The position numbers and the translations under genes are program-made. From the NCBI GenBank assembly GCA_965240325.2, contig OZ251228.1, forward strand, positions 2,108,001 through 2,172,000: DNA of 64,000 nt. The letters run 5' to 3'. Source of the stretch: Rebecca billardiae RCC1528 (Eukaryota; Haptophyta). Below, piece by piece: positions 11,031 through 21,090 of this stretch. Every line of letters starts with the position of its first letter. Position 1 is the first letter of the stretch. The notes beneath the pieces are model-generated. The model was not told the DNA's origin. It was given only the letters and a program-made list of their open reading frames with translations, and searched no databases.

Positions 11031-11509
11031 CGAATTGTGGGCATTTTCTTATGCTCACGCAACCTGCCGCGCAGATTCACTTTACACGATTAAGTAGAGT
11101 AGATTCGTCGTGGCCGGACCGGACTCACGGTATTTTTAGACAATCGGCCCGGGTGAGGGCTGTCCATATACCGTTGCAACTTCTAATATTCATCACTTGC
11201 CGCGCGACTTGAACAACGCTAACCCACGCAGGTATACCGTTAGCTTTCAGAAAACGTCAATGAAGGAGCTGCCGTGCCTCTGATACCCAACTGGCCAACT
11301 GTGACCCAACCTCGTCAAATTATTTCAAACACTTTTGCATACGCGGCTCTCATTTCGGCAACCCGGTTACCCCGTATACTGAGATTGTGTTTGAAGCACA
11401 AGGGAGATAGCGTATCTCACCAAGTAATATTGCAGATTCCACCACCCCAGCACAATAACTATAATGCGATCTCCCACCTGAGCAACCTGCCGCGGCCGCC
11501 CGCCCACCC
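11031..11509. other. Intergenic DNA, nothing recognised
   Basis: AT-richer single-copy sequence between the 30-bp repeats and the first foldback element. Only ORFs under 80 codons are present and no known motif, RNA gene or repeat unit could be identified. Confidence 0.5.
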
Positions 11510-13073
11510 CTGATCTCATGCTCGGAAGTCCCACAGCGGGACTTCTCCGGGCCTGCGGTACTCGCCAGTGAAAACCTCCCGCGCCCCTCGAGATCATACG
11601 GAGTTGGCGGCGAGATCGCGCTCTTGCGCGGGCGGTGGGCGGGAGCGCGCGCCGGCGCTCGCTCGCGCGCTCGCTGCCCGCAGCGCGCGCGTCAGGTCGT
11701 CGCGAGCGCTTGCGCACCGGCGCTAGGGCGCGTGCCACCTGCGCACGCCGCTGGTTCGCGCCTGCGCGCTCTGCTCCGCCGCTGCGGCGCTTGCGAGCGC
11801 TCGCCGTGTCCTGCGCTGGTTCCGGGCCGCGTCGAAAGCCTGGTTGTGCGGCCAGCCAAGTGTGGCTTTTGCGGCTTGGCGCGCGAGCGCGCGACGCAGC
11901 GGATGGCGCGTGTGAGCCGTCCAGCCAGCGTCACTCGCCTCGTGCGCCGCGTGCCGACCGCGAGACCCAGATTCGACGCCGAGCGCTGCTCGGTCCGACG
12001 GTGAGACGCCAGACGGGTCGGCGCTCTGCATCGCAGAGCCGCGCGTGGTCGCGCAGAAGAGGCCGCGCGTGGCCGGCGCGGCCGCTGTGTGCCGTGGTCT
12101 AGACGTCAATTGCGTCCGCAGTAGGTGAGAACGCTTGCCTCGCCCAAGCGGTCACTCATCTTCTGCCCGTACACAGCGCGTGACACGTGAGGTGGATTCC
12201 GGAAGGTGTCTCGAGGTCACGCCGTCACCGATCGTAGCCACATAAGCCCTTGCGTGGAAGAGCTGCGCTCACGGAGATCGTGTACGTGTCATCAGCGCGC
12301 GACCAGACCATAACCATCGAGTTCTTGAAGCCGTCTACCAATGGAGTAGGATGGATTTGTTCGAGCCCGCTTCTGGCGGCACGAGATACGGCCCGGCACG
12401 CAGAGTCAGGTCAAGTCGCCCACTCGTGAGTGCGGCGTGACCGCTTGGGCAAGGCAAGCAACTGAGGACGCGATTGACGTCTAGACCACGGCACACAGCG
12501 GCCGCGCCGGCCACGCGCGGCCTCTTCTGCGCGACCACGCGCGGCTCTGCGATGCAGAGCGCCGACCCGTCTGGCGTCTCACCGTCGGACCGAGCAGCGC
12601 TCGGCGTCGAATCTGGGTCTCGCGGTCGGCACGCGGCGCACGAGGCGAGTGACGCTGGCTGGACGGCTCACACGCGCCATCCGCTGCGTCGCGCGCTCGC
12701 GCGCCAAGCCGCAAAAGCCACACTTGGCTGGCCGCACAACCAGGCTTTCGACGCGGCCCGGAACCAGCGCAGGACACGGCGAGCGCTCGCAAGCGCCGCA
12801 GCGGCGGAGCAGAGCGCGCAGGCGCGAACCAGCGGCGTGCGCAGGTGGCACGCGCCCTAGCGCCGGTGCGCAAGCGCTCGCGACGACCTGACGCGCGCGC
12901 TGCGGGCAGCGAGCGCGCGAGCGAGCGCCGGCGCGCGCTCCCGCCCACCGCCCGCGCAAGAGCGCGATCTCGCCGCCAACTCCGTATGATCTCGAGGGGC
13001 GCGGGAGGTTTTCACTGGCGAGTACCGCAGGCCCGGAGAAGTCCCGCTGTGGGACTTCCGAGCATGAGATCAG
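11510..13073. mobile_element. Foldback (long inverted repeat) element with 601-bp perfect-looking arms
   Basis: Positions x and 24583-x are complementary from 11510-12110 to 12473-13073. Every overlapping ORF translated from one arm is recovered unchanged from the other, so the arms are identical or nearly so. Similarity continues with mismatches and indels for about 30-40 bp into the centre (12111-12472). The outer ends read CTGATCTCATGCTCGG, with a subterminal hairpin GAAGTCCCACAGCGGGACTTC. No clear target duplication and no transposase are seen. The right arm ends exactly at the ATG (13074) of the rhodopsin-kinase frame. Foldback/MULE-like non-autonomous element is the best guess; a palindromic duplication or assembly artefact is the alternative. 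Confidence 0.75.
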
Positions 13074-16000
13074 ATGACCTCCCCACCAAACCCTCCGAAG
13101 AAGGGCCAACACCGCCCGCATTCTCGCACGCTTGCGGACCGACCTCGCCCTCACGCCCTGCACGAGATTCGCGATCGAGCTTCCGTCCACCTGACGATGG
13201 GCATGAACCGCATGATGGGCGACGCGCACGCGCTGCCGGGGCTCTTCCCGCCGGCGACTGGTGGGGCGGGCGTCTTCGAGACGCACAAGTACGGGCTCAA
13301 GATCATCGGCGGCGCGGTCGCGTTCTACGTCAGCGCTGTCATCCTGAGCTTTGTCGCGCTCACTGAGTCGAACGAGCAGCTTCTGCCCCTCGAGCGCACC
13401 TTCGCGCAGGGTGCAGGGACGATTCTGCTCGGCAGCGTGATCATGCGCCTCATGCAGCTCTTCTTCTCGCCGCACGCCTCACCCACCAAGATGGCGGACG
13501 CCGCGATGCTCGCCACCAACATGATTGCCGCGAGCGCCAACCTGATGATGGGCACGATGGCCACGCCGATACTCGTCGACCCGCTCACCGGCACGACGGA
13601 GTACATGATTCGCTGGTGCGAGTGGACGACGCTCGCGTTCCTCATGACGTGCGTCGTCGAGGCGGTCGCGGCGAAGCACTCGTGGGAGTCGCTCTCGCTC
13701 GGCCTGCTGATGGGCCTGAGCGCGGGCTGCGGCCTCGTCCTCCCGTTCTGCACGAGCCCGTGGACGTGGGGCCTGTGGATGTTCTTTTCGTTCATCACCT
13801 ACTTCGCCCTCTTCCCGCGCTACTTCCGCCGGAAGCGCCTCTACGAGGAGGCCGTGCGCACGTGTGCGTGCCCGAGCGACGTGATGAACGTGGTCGAGAA
13901 CAAGGTGAGCCACAACCTCATGACCTGCTGCACCATCATGTGGACGCTGATCACGCTCGACTACTGCGTGACGTGGTTCGCGGCGCTGTGGCTCGGGGAC
14001 GACTACAAGAGCGGCCCGGAGCGGCCCCAGTGGCCCTTCATCCTCGACTGCGTGCTCGACGTCACCGCCAAGCTCCTGTGCGCGCTCGCCCACGCTGCTC
14101 GCGCCGCCGCGCGCCTCTCGCGCGCGAGCGCGCGCGCGCGCGCTCCCTCGGCAGCACGAGCTGATCCTCGCCGCAACCCGCCCGCCGCGCCTGCGCCTGC
14201 CGTGCGCGCTCGCAGGTACGCGCACATCATCTCGTGCTCGCACGCGCACGTCCCGCTCGAGGCGGAGCGCCAGCAGGCGCGCTGGATCCGCGAGGCGATG
14301 GACACGGTCTGGGCGGGCTCGCAGGACACGATCGTGCTCTCCGAGCGCCGGAACGACTCGACGGTGCGCACGATCGCGTCGAACGGCCTCGGCGCGGTCC
14401 TCGGCAAGGAGAATACGAGCGCGTGGGCCGCGTGGCGCACGCTCCCCATCAGGCAGGCCGCGCCCACCTCCGACCTCCGCTCGAAGCCGCTCAGCGCGCA
14501 CGAGGCGGACAGCTCGATGGACGAGGACACCTCTTCCTCGGACAGCAGGAGGAGCAGCGGCTCCGACGGGGCCGACGCGGTGGCGGAGCCGGCGCTGCAG
14601 CCGGACCGCAGCGCCAGCGTGGCGTTCCAGCAGCTCATCGAGGACGCGTGGCACTGGTCGGAGCGGAGCCTGCAGAAGACATTCACCACGACCTGGGTCG
14701 TCGACGCGGCCCGGCCGCCTGCCGCGGACGGCGCCGACGAGATCGCCGCCTCCGATGTGAGCACCATGCTCGCGGGCGCGGGCGCGGGCGCTGAGCCATC
14801 TGCGTCCGCCAGCCCAAAGGCCGAGGTGCGCCGCTTCGAGGTGCAGGTCACGAAAGCGCGGCGCTCACTCCACGGCGCGCCTTCGCACGTCGGCACGACC
14901 TTCCTCATCCTCGTGCTGCGCGACGTGACCGAGCGCGAGCGCATGCAGGAGCTCGAGCGGCAGCTCGTCGCCGAGATCGCCGACAAGTCGGTGCTCGCCG
15001 AGCGCATCGGCCGGAAGAAGGACGAGGAGGCCAACCGCTTCACGCGGCACGAGGTGAAGAACTGCGTGCTTGCCGCGATCGCGCAGTGCGAGGCGCTCGT
15101 CGACTGGCACGCCAAGACGACCGAGGGCTTCGCCCAGGCGGTCGACACGCAGCCGTTGCGCGAGGGGCTGACCGACCTGAGCTCCAAGCTGCAGCGCACG
15201 CTCAACACCGTGCTCGCCGCGGCGATGGCCAAGGACCTCGCCAACGGCGACTACGTCGCGAAGCCCGAGTTCACCACGGTCGAGACGCTGCTCCGCGACA
15301 ACCTCGCCTCGAACCAGCGCTTCGAGATGCGCTCCAAGCCCTCGCCGCTCCCGCCGATCTGGCTGGACCCGCAGCTGCTCTTCTGCGTGCACCGCAACGC
15401 CATCTCGAACGCGGTCAAGTACGGCTGCCAGACGAGCAAGATCGAGACGCAGCTCACGGTCGAAGGCGCCAAGCTCACGCTGCGCGTGACGAACGCGCCC
15501 GGCGACAGCCACGCCGAGCTGCTCAAGCTGCAGAACGCGGAGTGCGTCTTCGAGCGCGGGCTGCGCCTGCACAACGACGAGGACGAGCCGCGCGACGCGC
15601 AGCTGCGCCGCGTCTCGGCGGGCGACGGCGGCTGGATCATGCGGCAGTGCGCGCGCGCGCTCGGCGGCGACTGCTCCATCCGCTTCGAGGAGTCGAGGAC
15701 GGTGTTCGAGCTGCACTGCCCCGCGACGACGCGGCAGGAGACCTCGCAGCACGAGGTCGAGCTCTTCCAGCTCCCGCCCAGCACCGTCTGCGTCGGCATC
15801 GACGACTCGAAGGTGCAGCGCAAGATCCTCGGCATGATCTTCAGCGCGGTCGGCGGCCAGCCTGAGCGCACCGTCATCCTCGGCGACGAGGACAAGCACA
15901 TCCTCCACCTCGCGCCCAAGCTCGCCGCGATCGTGCGCGAGAGCCCTAACGAGCGCGTCTTCGTGATCGGCGACGAGAACCTCGACCTGACCGAGGGGTG

Positions 16001-16583
16001 CGCGTCCACCACCGTCTCGTGCACGCAGGCGTTCGGCGCGCTGCACTCGCTGCTGAGCGAGGACGAGATGGAGCGCGTGCTGCTCGTGATCCGCTCGGCG
16101 AACGACTCGCGCACCGACATTGGGCGATACCTCGAGCACGCGCACGCGGTGCTGCCGAAGCGCGGCTTCGCGAAGCAGGCGACCATCGACACGGTCGCGC
16201 CGATGTGGCGCACGCGCTTCCCGCGCATCTCGCCCGCGCTGAGACACCGCCTGAGCGCGGGGATGGCGCGCCAGACCAACATGGGCAGCCAGAGCAAAAT
16301 GCTCGACGAGATCCGGTGCGAGGTGAGCCGCGTCGTGTGCAAGCTGTGCCAGGAGATCAGCGCGCGCTCGACGCCGTGGGAGAACGTGAAGCGCGCGCTC
16401 GTCACGATCAAGGGCGAGCTCGCCTCCCTGAACGCGGTCTGCGGCGGCGGCGAGGAGCAGATCGTCGAGGTCGTGAGGCGCGTCGAGGCGCTGCTCGCGC
16501 ACGAGGACCTGCCGCACGTCTTCCAGACGTCGTGGCCCAACCTGCTGATGGCGATCAACCGCACCCTCGCCTCGGCGTGCTAG
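13074..16583 (+). CDS. Rhodopsin-PAS-histidine kinase-receiver-HPt-like fusion (enzymerhodopsin)
   Basis: Exons 13074-14077 and 14216-16583 (join restores CTG-TAC, Leu-Tyr); 1,123 residues from ATG 13074, although ATG 13197 is an equally good or better start. Eight membrane helices precede the signalling part: one extra N-terminal helix plus seven. Helix C reads R-W-C-E-W-T-T (Glu183 at the bacteriorhodopsin Asp85 position) and helix G reads L-D-V-T-A-K, with Asp329 and the retinal-binding Lys333 (AAG 14070-14072). Then come a PAS/PAC-like segment (ends RDVTERERMQ), an H-box H-E-V-K-N (His codon 15048-15050), an N-box RNAISNAVKYG, degenerate G-boxes, and a receiver (GIDDSK, phospho-acceptor region GDENLDL, Lys in VLPKRG). 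The C-terminal bundle has V-T-I-K-G where HPt domains have H-x-L-K-G. I infer a membrane photoreceptor feeding a two-component relay. Confidence 0.88.
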   Translation: MTSPPNPPKKGQHRPHSRTLADRPRPHALHEIRDRASVHLTMGMNRMMGDAHALPGLFPPATGGAGVFETHKYGLKIIGGAVAFYVSAVILSFVALTESNEQLLPLERTFAQGAGTILLGSVIMRLMQLFFSPHASPTKMADAAMLATNMIAASANLMMGTMATPILVDPLTGTTEYMIRWCEWTTLAFLMTCVVEAVAAKHSWESLSLGLLMGLSAGCGLVLPFCTSPWTWGLWMFFSFITYFALFPRYFRRKRLYEEAVRTCACPSDVMNVVENKVSHNLMTCCTIMWTLITLDYCVTWFAALWLGDDYKSGPERPQWPFILDCVLDVTAKLLCALAHAARAAARLSRASARARAPSAARADPRRNPPAAPAPAVRARRYAHIISCSHAHVPLEAERQQARWIREAMDTVWAGSQDTIVLSERRNDSTVRTIASNGLGAVLGKENTSAWAAWRTLPIRQAAPTSDLRSKPLSAHEADSSMDEDTSSSDSRRSSGSDGADAVAEPALQPDRSASVAFQQLIEDAWHWSERSLQKTFTTTWVVDAARPPAADGADEIAASDVSTMLAGAGAGAEPSASASPKAEVRRFEVQVTKARRSLHGAPSHVGTTFLILVLRDVTERERMQELERQLVAEIADKSVLAERIGRKKDEEANRFTRHEVKNCVLAAIAQCEALVDWHAKTTEGFAQAVDTQPLREGLTDLSSKLQRTLNTVLAAAMAKDLANGDYVAKPEFTTVETLLRDNLASNQRFEMRSKPSPLPPIWLDPQLLFCVHRNAISNAVKYGCQTSKIETQLTVEGAKLTLRVTNAPGDSHAELLKLQNAECVFERGLRLHNDEDEPRDAQLRRVSAGDGGWIMRQCARALGGDCSIRFEESRTVFELHCPATTRQETSQHEVELFQLPPSTVCVGIDDSKVQRKILGMIFSAVGGQPERTVILGDEDKHILHLAPKLAAIVRESPNERVFVIGDENLDLTEGCASTTVSCTQAFGALHSLLSEDEMERVLLVIRSANDSRTDIGRYLEHAHAVLPKRGFAKQATIDTVAPMWRTRFPRISPALRHRLSAGMARQTNMGSQSKMLDEIRCEVSRVVCKLCQEISARSTPWENVKRALVTIKGELASLNAVCGGGEEQIVEVVRRVEALLAHEDLPHVFQTSWPNLLMAINRTLASAC

Positions 16584-16831
16584 CGAGCGAGCGGCGGCGC
16601 GCGCGCTCCGCAGCTCAGCTCGATCTGTCGAGCCCTTGCATCTGTCAGTCAGCTCTGTCACTCTGTAATTCTCGCAACAGCACACTCTGCCCCGCGCTGC
16701 TGTCCTGCGCTGTCCGCGCGGCCGCCTGAGGCGCGGCCTGCCGCCGGCCCGCCGACGGTGCGCGACTGTCAGTGTAGCTAGTTGAGCCTCGGCTCTGCAG
16801 GCCGCTGTCTGCATGTGAATGTGATGAACTA

Positions 16832-18213
16832 TATATATGACCGCGTTCCGCGGTCCTTCCGTAGAACCAACGTAGTTAGGGGCCCGCGGTGCACCCTCCG
16901 TCGGCTGCTGTCTCAGTCTGGTCAACATGGCGGGCCGATGAGGACTGTCGCCGCGGGCCCGCGCGAAGAAGTACGGACGGCGGCCGGGGCAGCGGCGCGC
17001 GCGCGCAGGGCGAGCCTGCCTTGAGGTGCTCGCGCTGCGCCACGCGCTCGACGACGGGCCGCTGGTCGCTCAGCCGGCGCGCCTCGTGCCGGCAGAGCGA
17101 GAGCGCGCACCACTCTGCTGGCCCCACCCCCAGCGGCCCCAGCCTGCGCTCACGGCGCTGCGCAGCCGCGCACCGAGAGGCGAGACCGAGCGGAGCTCGG
17201 GGTGGAACGAGGCGAGCGGCGGGTCGCGCCTGCCGCCGCGCGTGCGCGCCTGCTCCACCGCGCCACCGTGCTCGCCCGCCGCCTCCTCCGCCGCGTCGGC
17301 CTCGAAGCCACGGCGGCGGCCAGCCAGCCTCCGACCGAGGCGGAGCCCGTGCGTGCTCACTCACCCGGCGCGGTGGCGCCCTCGAGTCGACGGCCGTCTA
17401 CTCCACAGCTGGCTGCTCGAGCTGCTGCACGGGGCGTCGCGACGAGGGCGCCGGGCGCGCCCAGCGCGTCCGTCGCCGCGTCGCGCAGCGCGTCGAGCTC
17501 GGCGCCGCGCTTCGCCAGCTCGGCGCCCAGCGCCTCCGTGCGCACTCGTGCTCATTCGATTGTCGTCATCGCGCTCGTCGGCTCCGTGGCGAGCCCGCGG
17601 GGCGGACGAGCGGACTACTGCGCGCCGCAGCAGGAGCAGCGCGCGGCGCGCAGCGCTCCGCGCGCAGCAGGGCCGTCTCCTCATCCACCGAGTGCACGGC
17701 CTGCGCGGCGGCGACGGCGGCGCGCGCCGCCGCGGGGGGACGCAAGCGCTGCGGGCCGAGATGAGTCCGGCCGCCGAGCCGCGGTGGCGGCGTCGGCGCG
17801 CGCGCCGGGAAAATAACGCAAACCGGCAAACAGCGCGCTCGGTACGCCGACATGCAGTTTGAAACAGTCGTAGTATATGACCCATGCACATGCACTTTGT
17901 CAAAACAATACGGCCCTTGGACCGGCGACCAAGTTTTCAATAGCGTCGATGACACGATGACTAAACTTTACTGACAAAGTGACGGCCAGCGGCCTTCGAT
18001 CTTTCTTATTACTCACGTCCGGGCGCGCCTATTTCGTCAACCGCATCTTGCGATAGAGAGCTATCTACCCCTCGAAAAAGCGAAAACTCACCCTCCAACA
18101 ACCGTAAAAATCGTCCCCCGTCCCCTTTTCTTTGATCAAAAGATCTTTTTGACAACGTAGTGAGGGCCCCCGGCGGGGCTCCACGCTACGCGCTCCGCCC
18201 TGCACCGCGGGCC
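16832..18213. mobile_element. About 1.38-kb insertion inside duplicated copy A
   Basis: Defined by comparison with the uninterrupted copy at 19620/19621. A 13-bp inverted repeat GGCCCGCGGTGCA lies at 16881-16893 and 18201-18213, its right end exactly at the insertion junction; the left end is offset by 49 bp. The GC-rich first kilobase holds reverse-strand stretches with coding-like composition (for example TEALGAELAKRGAELDALRD near 17540-17450, and VHSVDEETALLRAE near 17700), which may be exon remnants of an unknown coiled-coil protein. The last 350 bp is AT-rich. No transposase is recognised and the class is unknown. Confidence 0.45.
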
Positions 18214-19065
18214 ATTATTAGCTCGAGTAGTATAGCATAGTATCTTCTGAAGTCTATTGCATGAGGCGGCGCGACCATCATCGGCTCTTTGACAGTTGTA
18301 GCAGTCGTGCGCTGACTCGTCTATTAACGTGACAGTGCTTCGTCATTCGGTGACGGCCGACGACGACAGGGCACGGGCGCCGCGCCAATGCAGCGCAACC
18401 GGGACTAATCAATTGCCAATATGTGGGGTTATTGGCACAATAACTGATTGTCTAAGAGGACGGTGGGAGCGCAATGCGCCGTATGGTATCAACACCTGCC
18501 TGCCAATCGGCCCGAGGCAGGCGGCCGAGCGCAAGTCCGGCTGCCATCTTGGCCACCCTCTTCTCGTGCCACGAGGGTCTTTCGAGCCTGCTCTGTGCTC
18601 GCGCACAACGGCCCAGAACTAGCTAACTCGTTGTGCTGCTCCTGAGCTTTGAGCGGGTTGGCATGGTGGCTCTGGACAGCCAATTGGTGGCCTGGATTCT
18701 TTCATCTGGCGCCGAGCCGACCGACGCGGCCCTGTGTCTCTCTCGCTCACGCAGCGGACGACGCCCTTCGTTTCGGAAGCGCCCACTGTCCTGATGGCTG
18801 CAGCTGTTCTGGGCCTGCATCTTTCAGGGCGCCCGCCTCTGCACGATGGTGCCTCGTGCCTCGCTCTCGTGCGGCTTGGCGGCTCTCGAGCTGCATCTGC
18901 CAAGCTGCCCGCCTGCCCGCCCATGCTGTTGCCAGCTGCTTGTTGCCTGGCACTTCTGCTGCTGAGTCGGCGCTGTGCGCCCTCCGTCCTCATGCTGTTC
19001 CTCGGTTCGGCTTGCTGCTCGCTCTCTCAGTCTGCGTGCCGGCGCGCGGGGATCCATCTCACACC

Positions 19066-19249
19066 GCGCGTCTGTCGGCGTCGAGCGGCCAGTCCTGCCG
19101 CGCGCTCGGCCTGAGCGGCTGCCGCTCGCACTTTGTTTCCGAGGAACAAAAATCCCAGCGCGTCTGTCGGCGTCGAGCGGCCAGTCCTGCCGCGCGCTCG
19201 GCCTGAGCGGCTGCCGCTCGCACTTTGTTTCCGAGGAACAAAAATCCCT
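19066..19249. repeat. 92-bp tandem duplication
   Basis: GCGCGTCTGTCGGCGTCGAG through GAGGAACAAAAATCCC appears at 19066-19157 and 19158-19249, essentially identical. It sits in an otherwise unassigned stretch (18391-19358) that contains hydrophobic ORFs of about 125 codons but no recognisable protein. Confidence 0.85.
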
Positions 19250-19356
19250 TATTCAATGTATAGAGTCTGGTATCTCGCAGCGTGGCTCCGCCCTGCCCGG
19301 CGTGTGCCTCGCCTCCTCGCTGCATCTGGATGGCGCAGGCGCTTCGAGGACGGCTA

Positions 19357-19500
<144 letters not shown>

Positions 19501-19855
19501 GTCCTGCGCTGTCCGCGCGGCCGCCTGAGGCGCGGCCTGCCGCCGGCCCGCCGACGGTCCGCGACTGTCAGTGTAGTTGAGCCTGCTCTGCAGGCCGCTG
19601 TCTAGGCATGTGATGAACTATTATTAGCTCTAGTAGTATAGCTATAGTATCTTCTGAAGTCTATTGCATGAGGCGGCGCGACCATCATCGGCTCTTTGAC
19701 GTTGTAGCAGTGCGCTGACTCGTCTATTATTAACGTGACAGTGCTTCGTCATTCGGTGACGGCCGAAGACGACAGGGCACGGGCGCTGTGGCAATGCAGC
19801 GCAAGAAATCAATTGCCATCAATGAAATCCATCAGGCCGTGAGGCCGACCGAACG

Positions 19856-20941
19856 ATGGCGACCGGGACCAGGCGCGCGTCCATCGTGTTCTTGATTCTG
19901 CTGCTCCGACTCGCGCTTCGCGTGCGGGCCGCGGTGAAGGCCTCTGTCGCTGTCGCATGCGCCCATGCGTGGAACGCCACGGCTCTCAGCCCGCAGCAGC
20001 CAGTCGCCGAGCCATGGCCGAAGCCGTGCGTGCATGCACTCATCGACGAGCTGCAGCGCACGTGCTCCCGAGGGAACGGCACCATCCAGCCGCGCGAGTG
20101 CATGAACGTGGCGCCGTCGGGGACGGGTACGACCACCATGCTCGCATCTCTCTCCAAAGCTGGCGTGCACTCGTGCAACCTCCTCTTCCCCGCCAAGGTG
20201 GCAAAGCGACCTGCAGCGAGAGGCGTGCCCGCGTGGGCGATCCGCCCGCCCACGAAGGCCTGCGTGCACCACAACCACGCGTACGTGCTTGGGACCACGC
20301 CGCTCGACGCGAAGTGCGTGCTGGTCACCCTGCGCGAGCCGGCATCCCGCCTCGAGTCGGCGTTCCGCTTCCTGTACAGAGCGGACGAGAGCGGCCGGTT
20401 CGTGCACGGCCGCACGAAGAATGCCACCTCCGGCCTCAACGCGGTCGTGCGCAGCTGGCATGACGCCGCGCTCGAGGAGGAGCGCGTCCGCGGCGCGGCG
20501 GGCAAAGCGCCTCAATCCGCGCGTGCGGGCTCCCCCGCGCTCATGGCCCGCATCGCGCGTGAGATGAGCAACTTCGCCTGGCCACAGGTCGCGTACGTGC
20601 TGCCGGTTCTCACGCGGGCCTTCTGCGCCAACCACACGGCACGCGTGCTGTGCACCGAGCGGCTGAGCGCGGACATGCGCGCCCTCGGCTTCAGCGAGCG
20701 CCAGGTTGTGACCAAGTTCGACCGCCGGACGGGCGCGAGTGCGGCCATGCGCCATGCCTCCCTGCTCAGCGACACTGACCTCCGGCGGTGGGTGAACACG
20801 GCGCTGTTTGCAGAGGACGGCGCGCTGCATGCCGCCTTCTGTTCAACGCCAACGCCAACGCCAACGGGCAGCGCCAACCGCACCGCCGGCCGTCCACGCA
20901 GACTCGTGCGCAAAGCCATGATGAGGCATGCGCCGTCATGA
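19856..20941 (+). CDS. Golgi-type carbohydrate sulfotransferase-like protein
   Basis: Intronless, 361 residues. An N-terminal basic stretch followed by IVFLILLLRLALRVRAA fits a type II signal anchor. The PAPS 5'-phosphosulfate loop is APSGTGTTTMLASL (residues about 85-98), matching the P-x-x-G-T-T pattern. The 3'-phosphate motif is LVTLREPASRLESAFRFLY (about 157-175), matching R-x-P-x-x-R-x-x-S. A later VLCTERLSADM matches the E-x-L segment of the fold. Cysteines and N-glycosylation sites (NAT, NGT, NHT) suit a lumenal domain. The family transfers sulfate from PAPS to glycans or other acceptors in the Golgi; the acceptor cannot be predicted. It is preceded by repeat copy B, which must supply its upstream region. 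Confidence 0.75.
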   Translation: MATGTRRASIVFLILLLRLALRVRAAVKASVAVACAHAWNATALSPQQPVAEPWPKPCVHALIDELQRTCSRGNGTIQPRECMNVAPSGTGTTTMLASLSKAGVHSCNLLFPAKVAKRPAARGVPAWAIRPPTKACVHHNHAYVLGTTPLDAKCVLVTLREPASRLESAFRFLYRADESGRFVHGRTKNATSGLNAVVRSWHDAALEEERVRGAAGKAPQSARAGSPALMARIAREMSNFAWPQVAYVLPVLTRAFCANHTARVLCTERLSADMRALGFSERQVVTKFDRRTGASAAMRHASLLSDTDLRRWVNTALFAEDGALHAAFCSTPTPTPTGSANRTAGRPRRLVRKAMMRHAPS

Positions 20942-21055
20942 CTACGCGCACGCGTACATGCAGAGTCGTCACGTAGCGCCGGAGGCCCCGCGCGACCGTC
21001 AGCACGGGCAGCTGTGAGCTGAGGGGCGGAGCCGCCTGAATTCCGGGACTCGCGA

Positions 21056-21090
<35 letters not shown>

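Noticed and set aside
14865-16928. Reverse ORF of 687 codons opposite the rhodopsin-kinase
   Set aside because: Arg/Leu/Ala low-complexity translation without motifs, antisense to a well-supported multidomain protein.
18649-19206. Hydrophobic ORFs of 125-200 codons between the repeat copies
   Set aside because: Several overlapping frames of equal quality, a 92-bp duplication shifts the frame, and no domain or targeting logic is visible.
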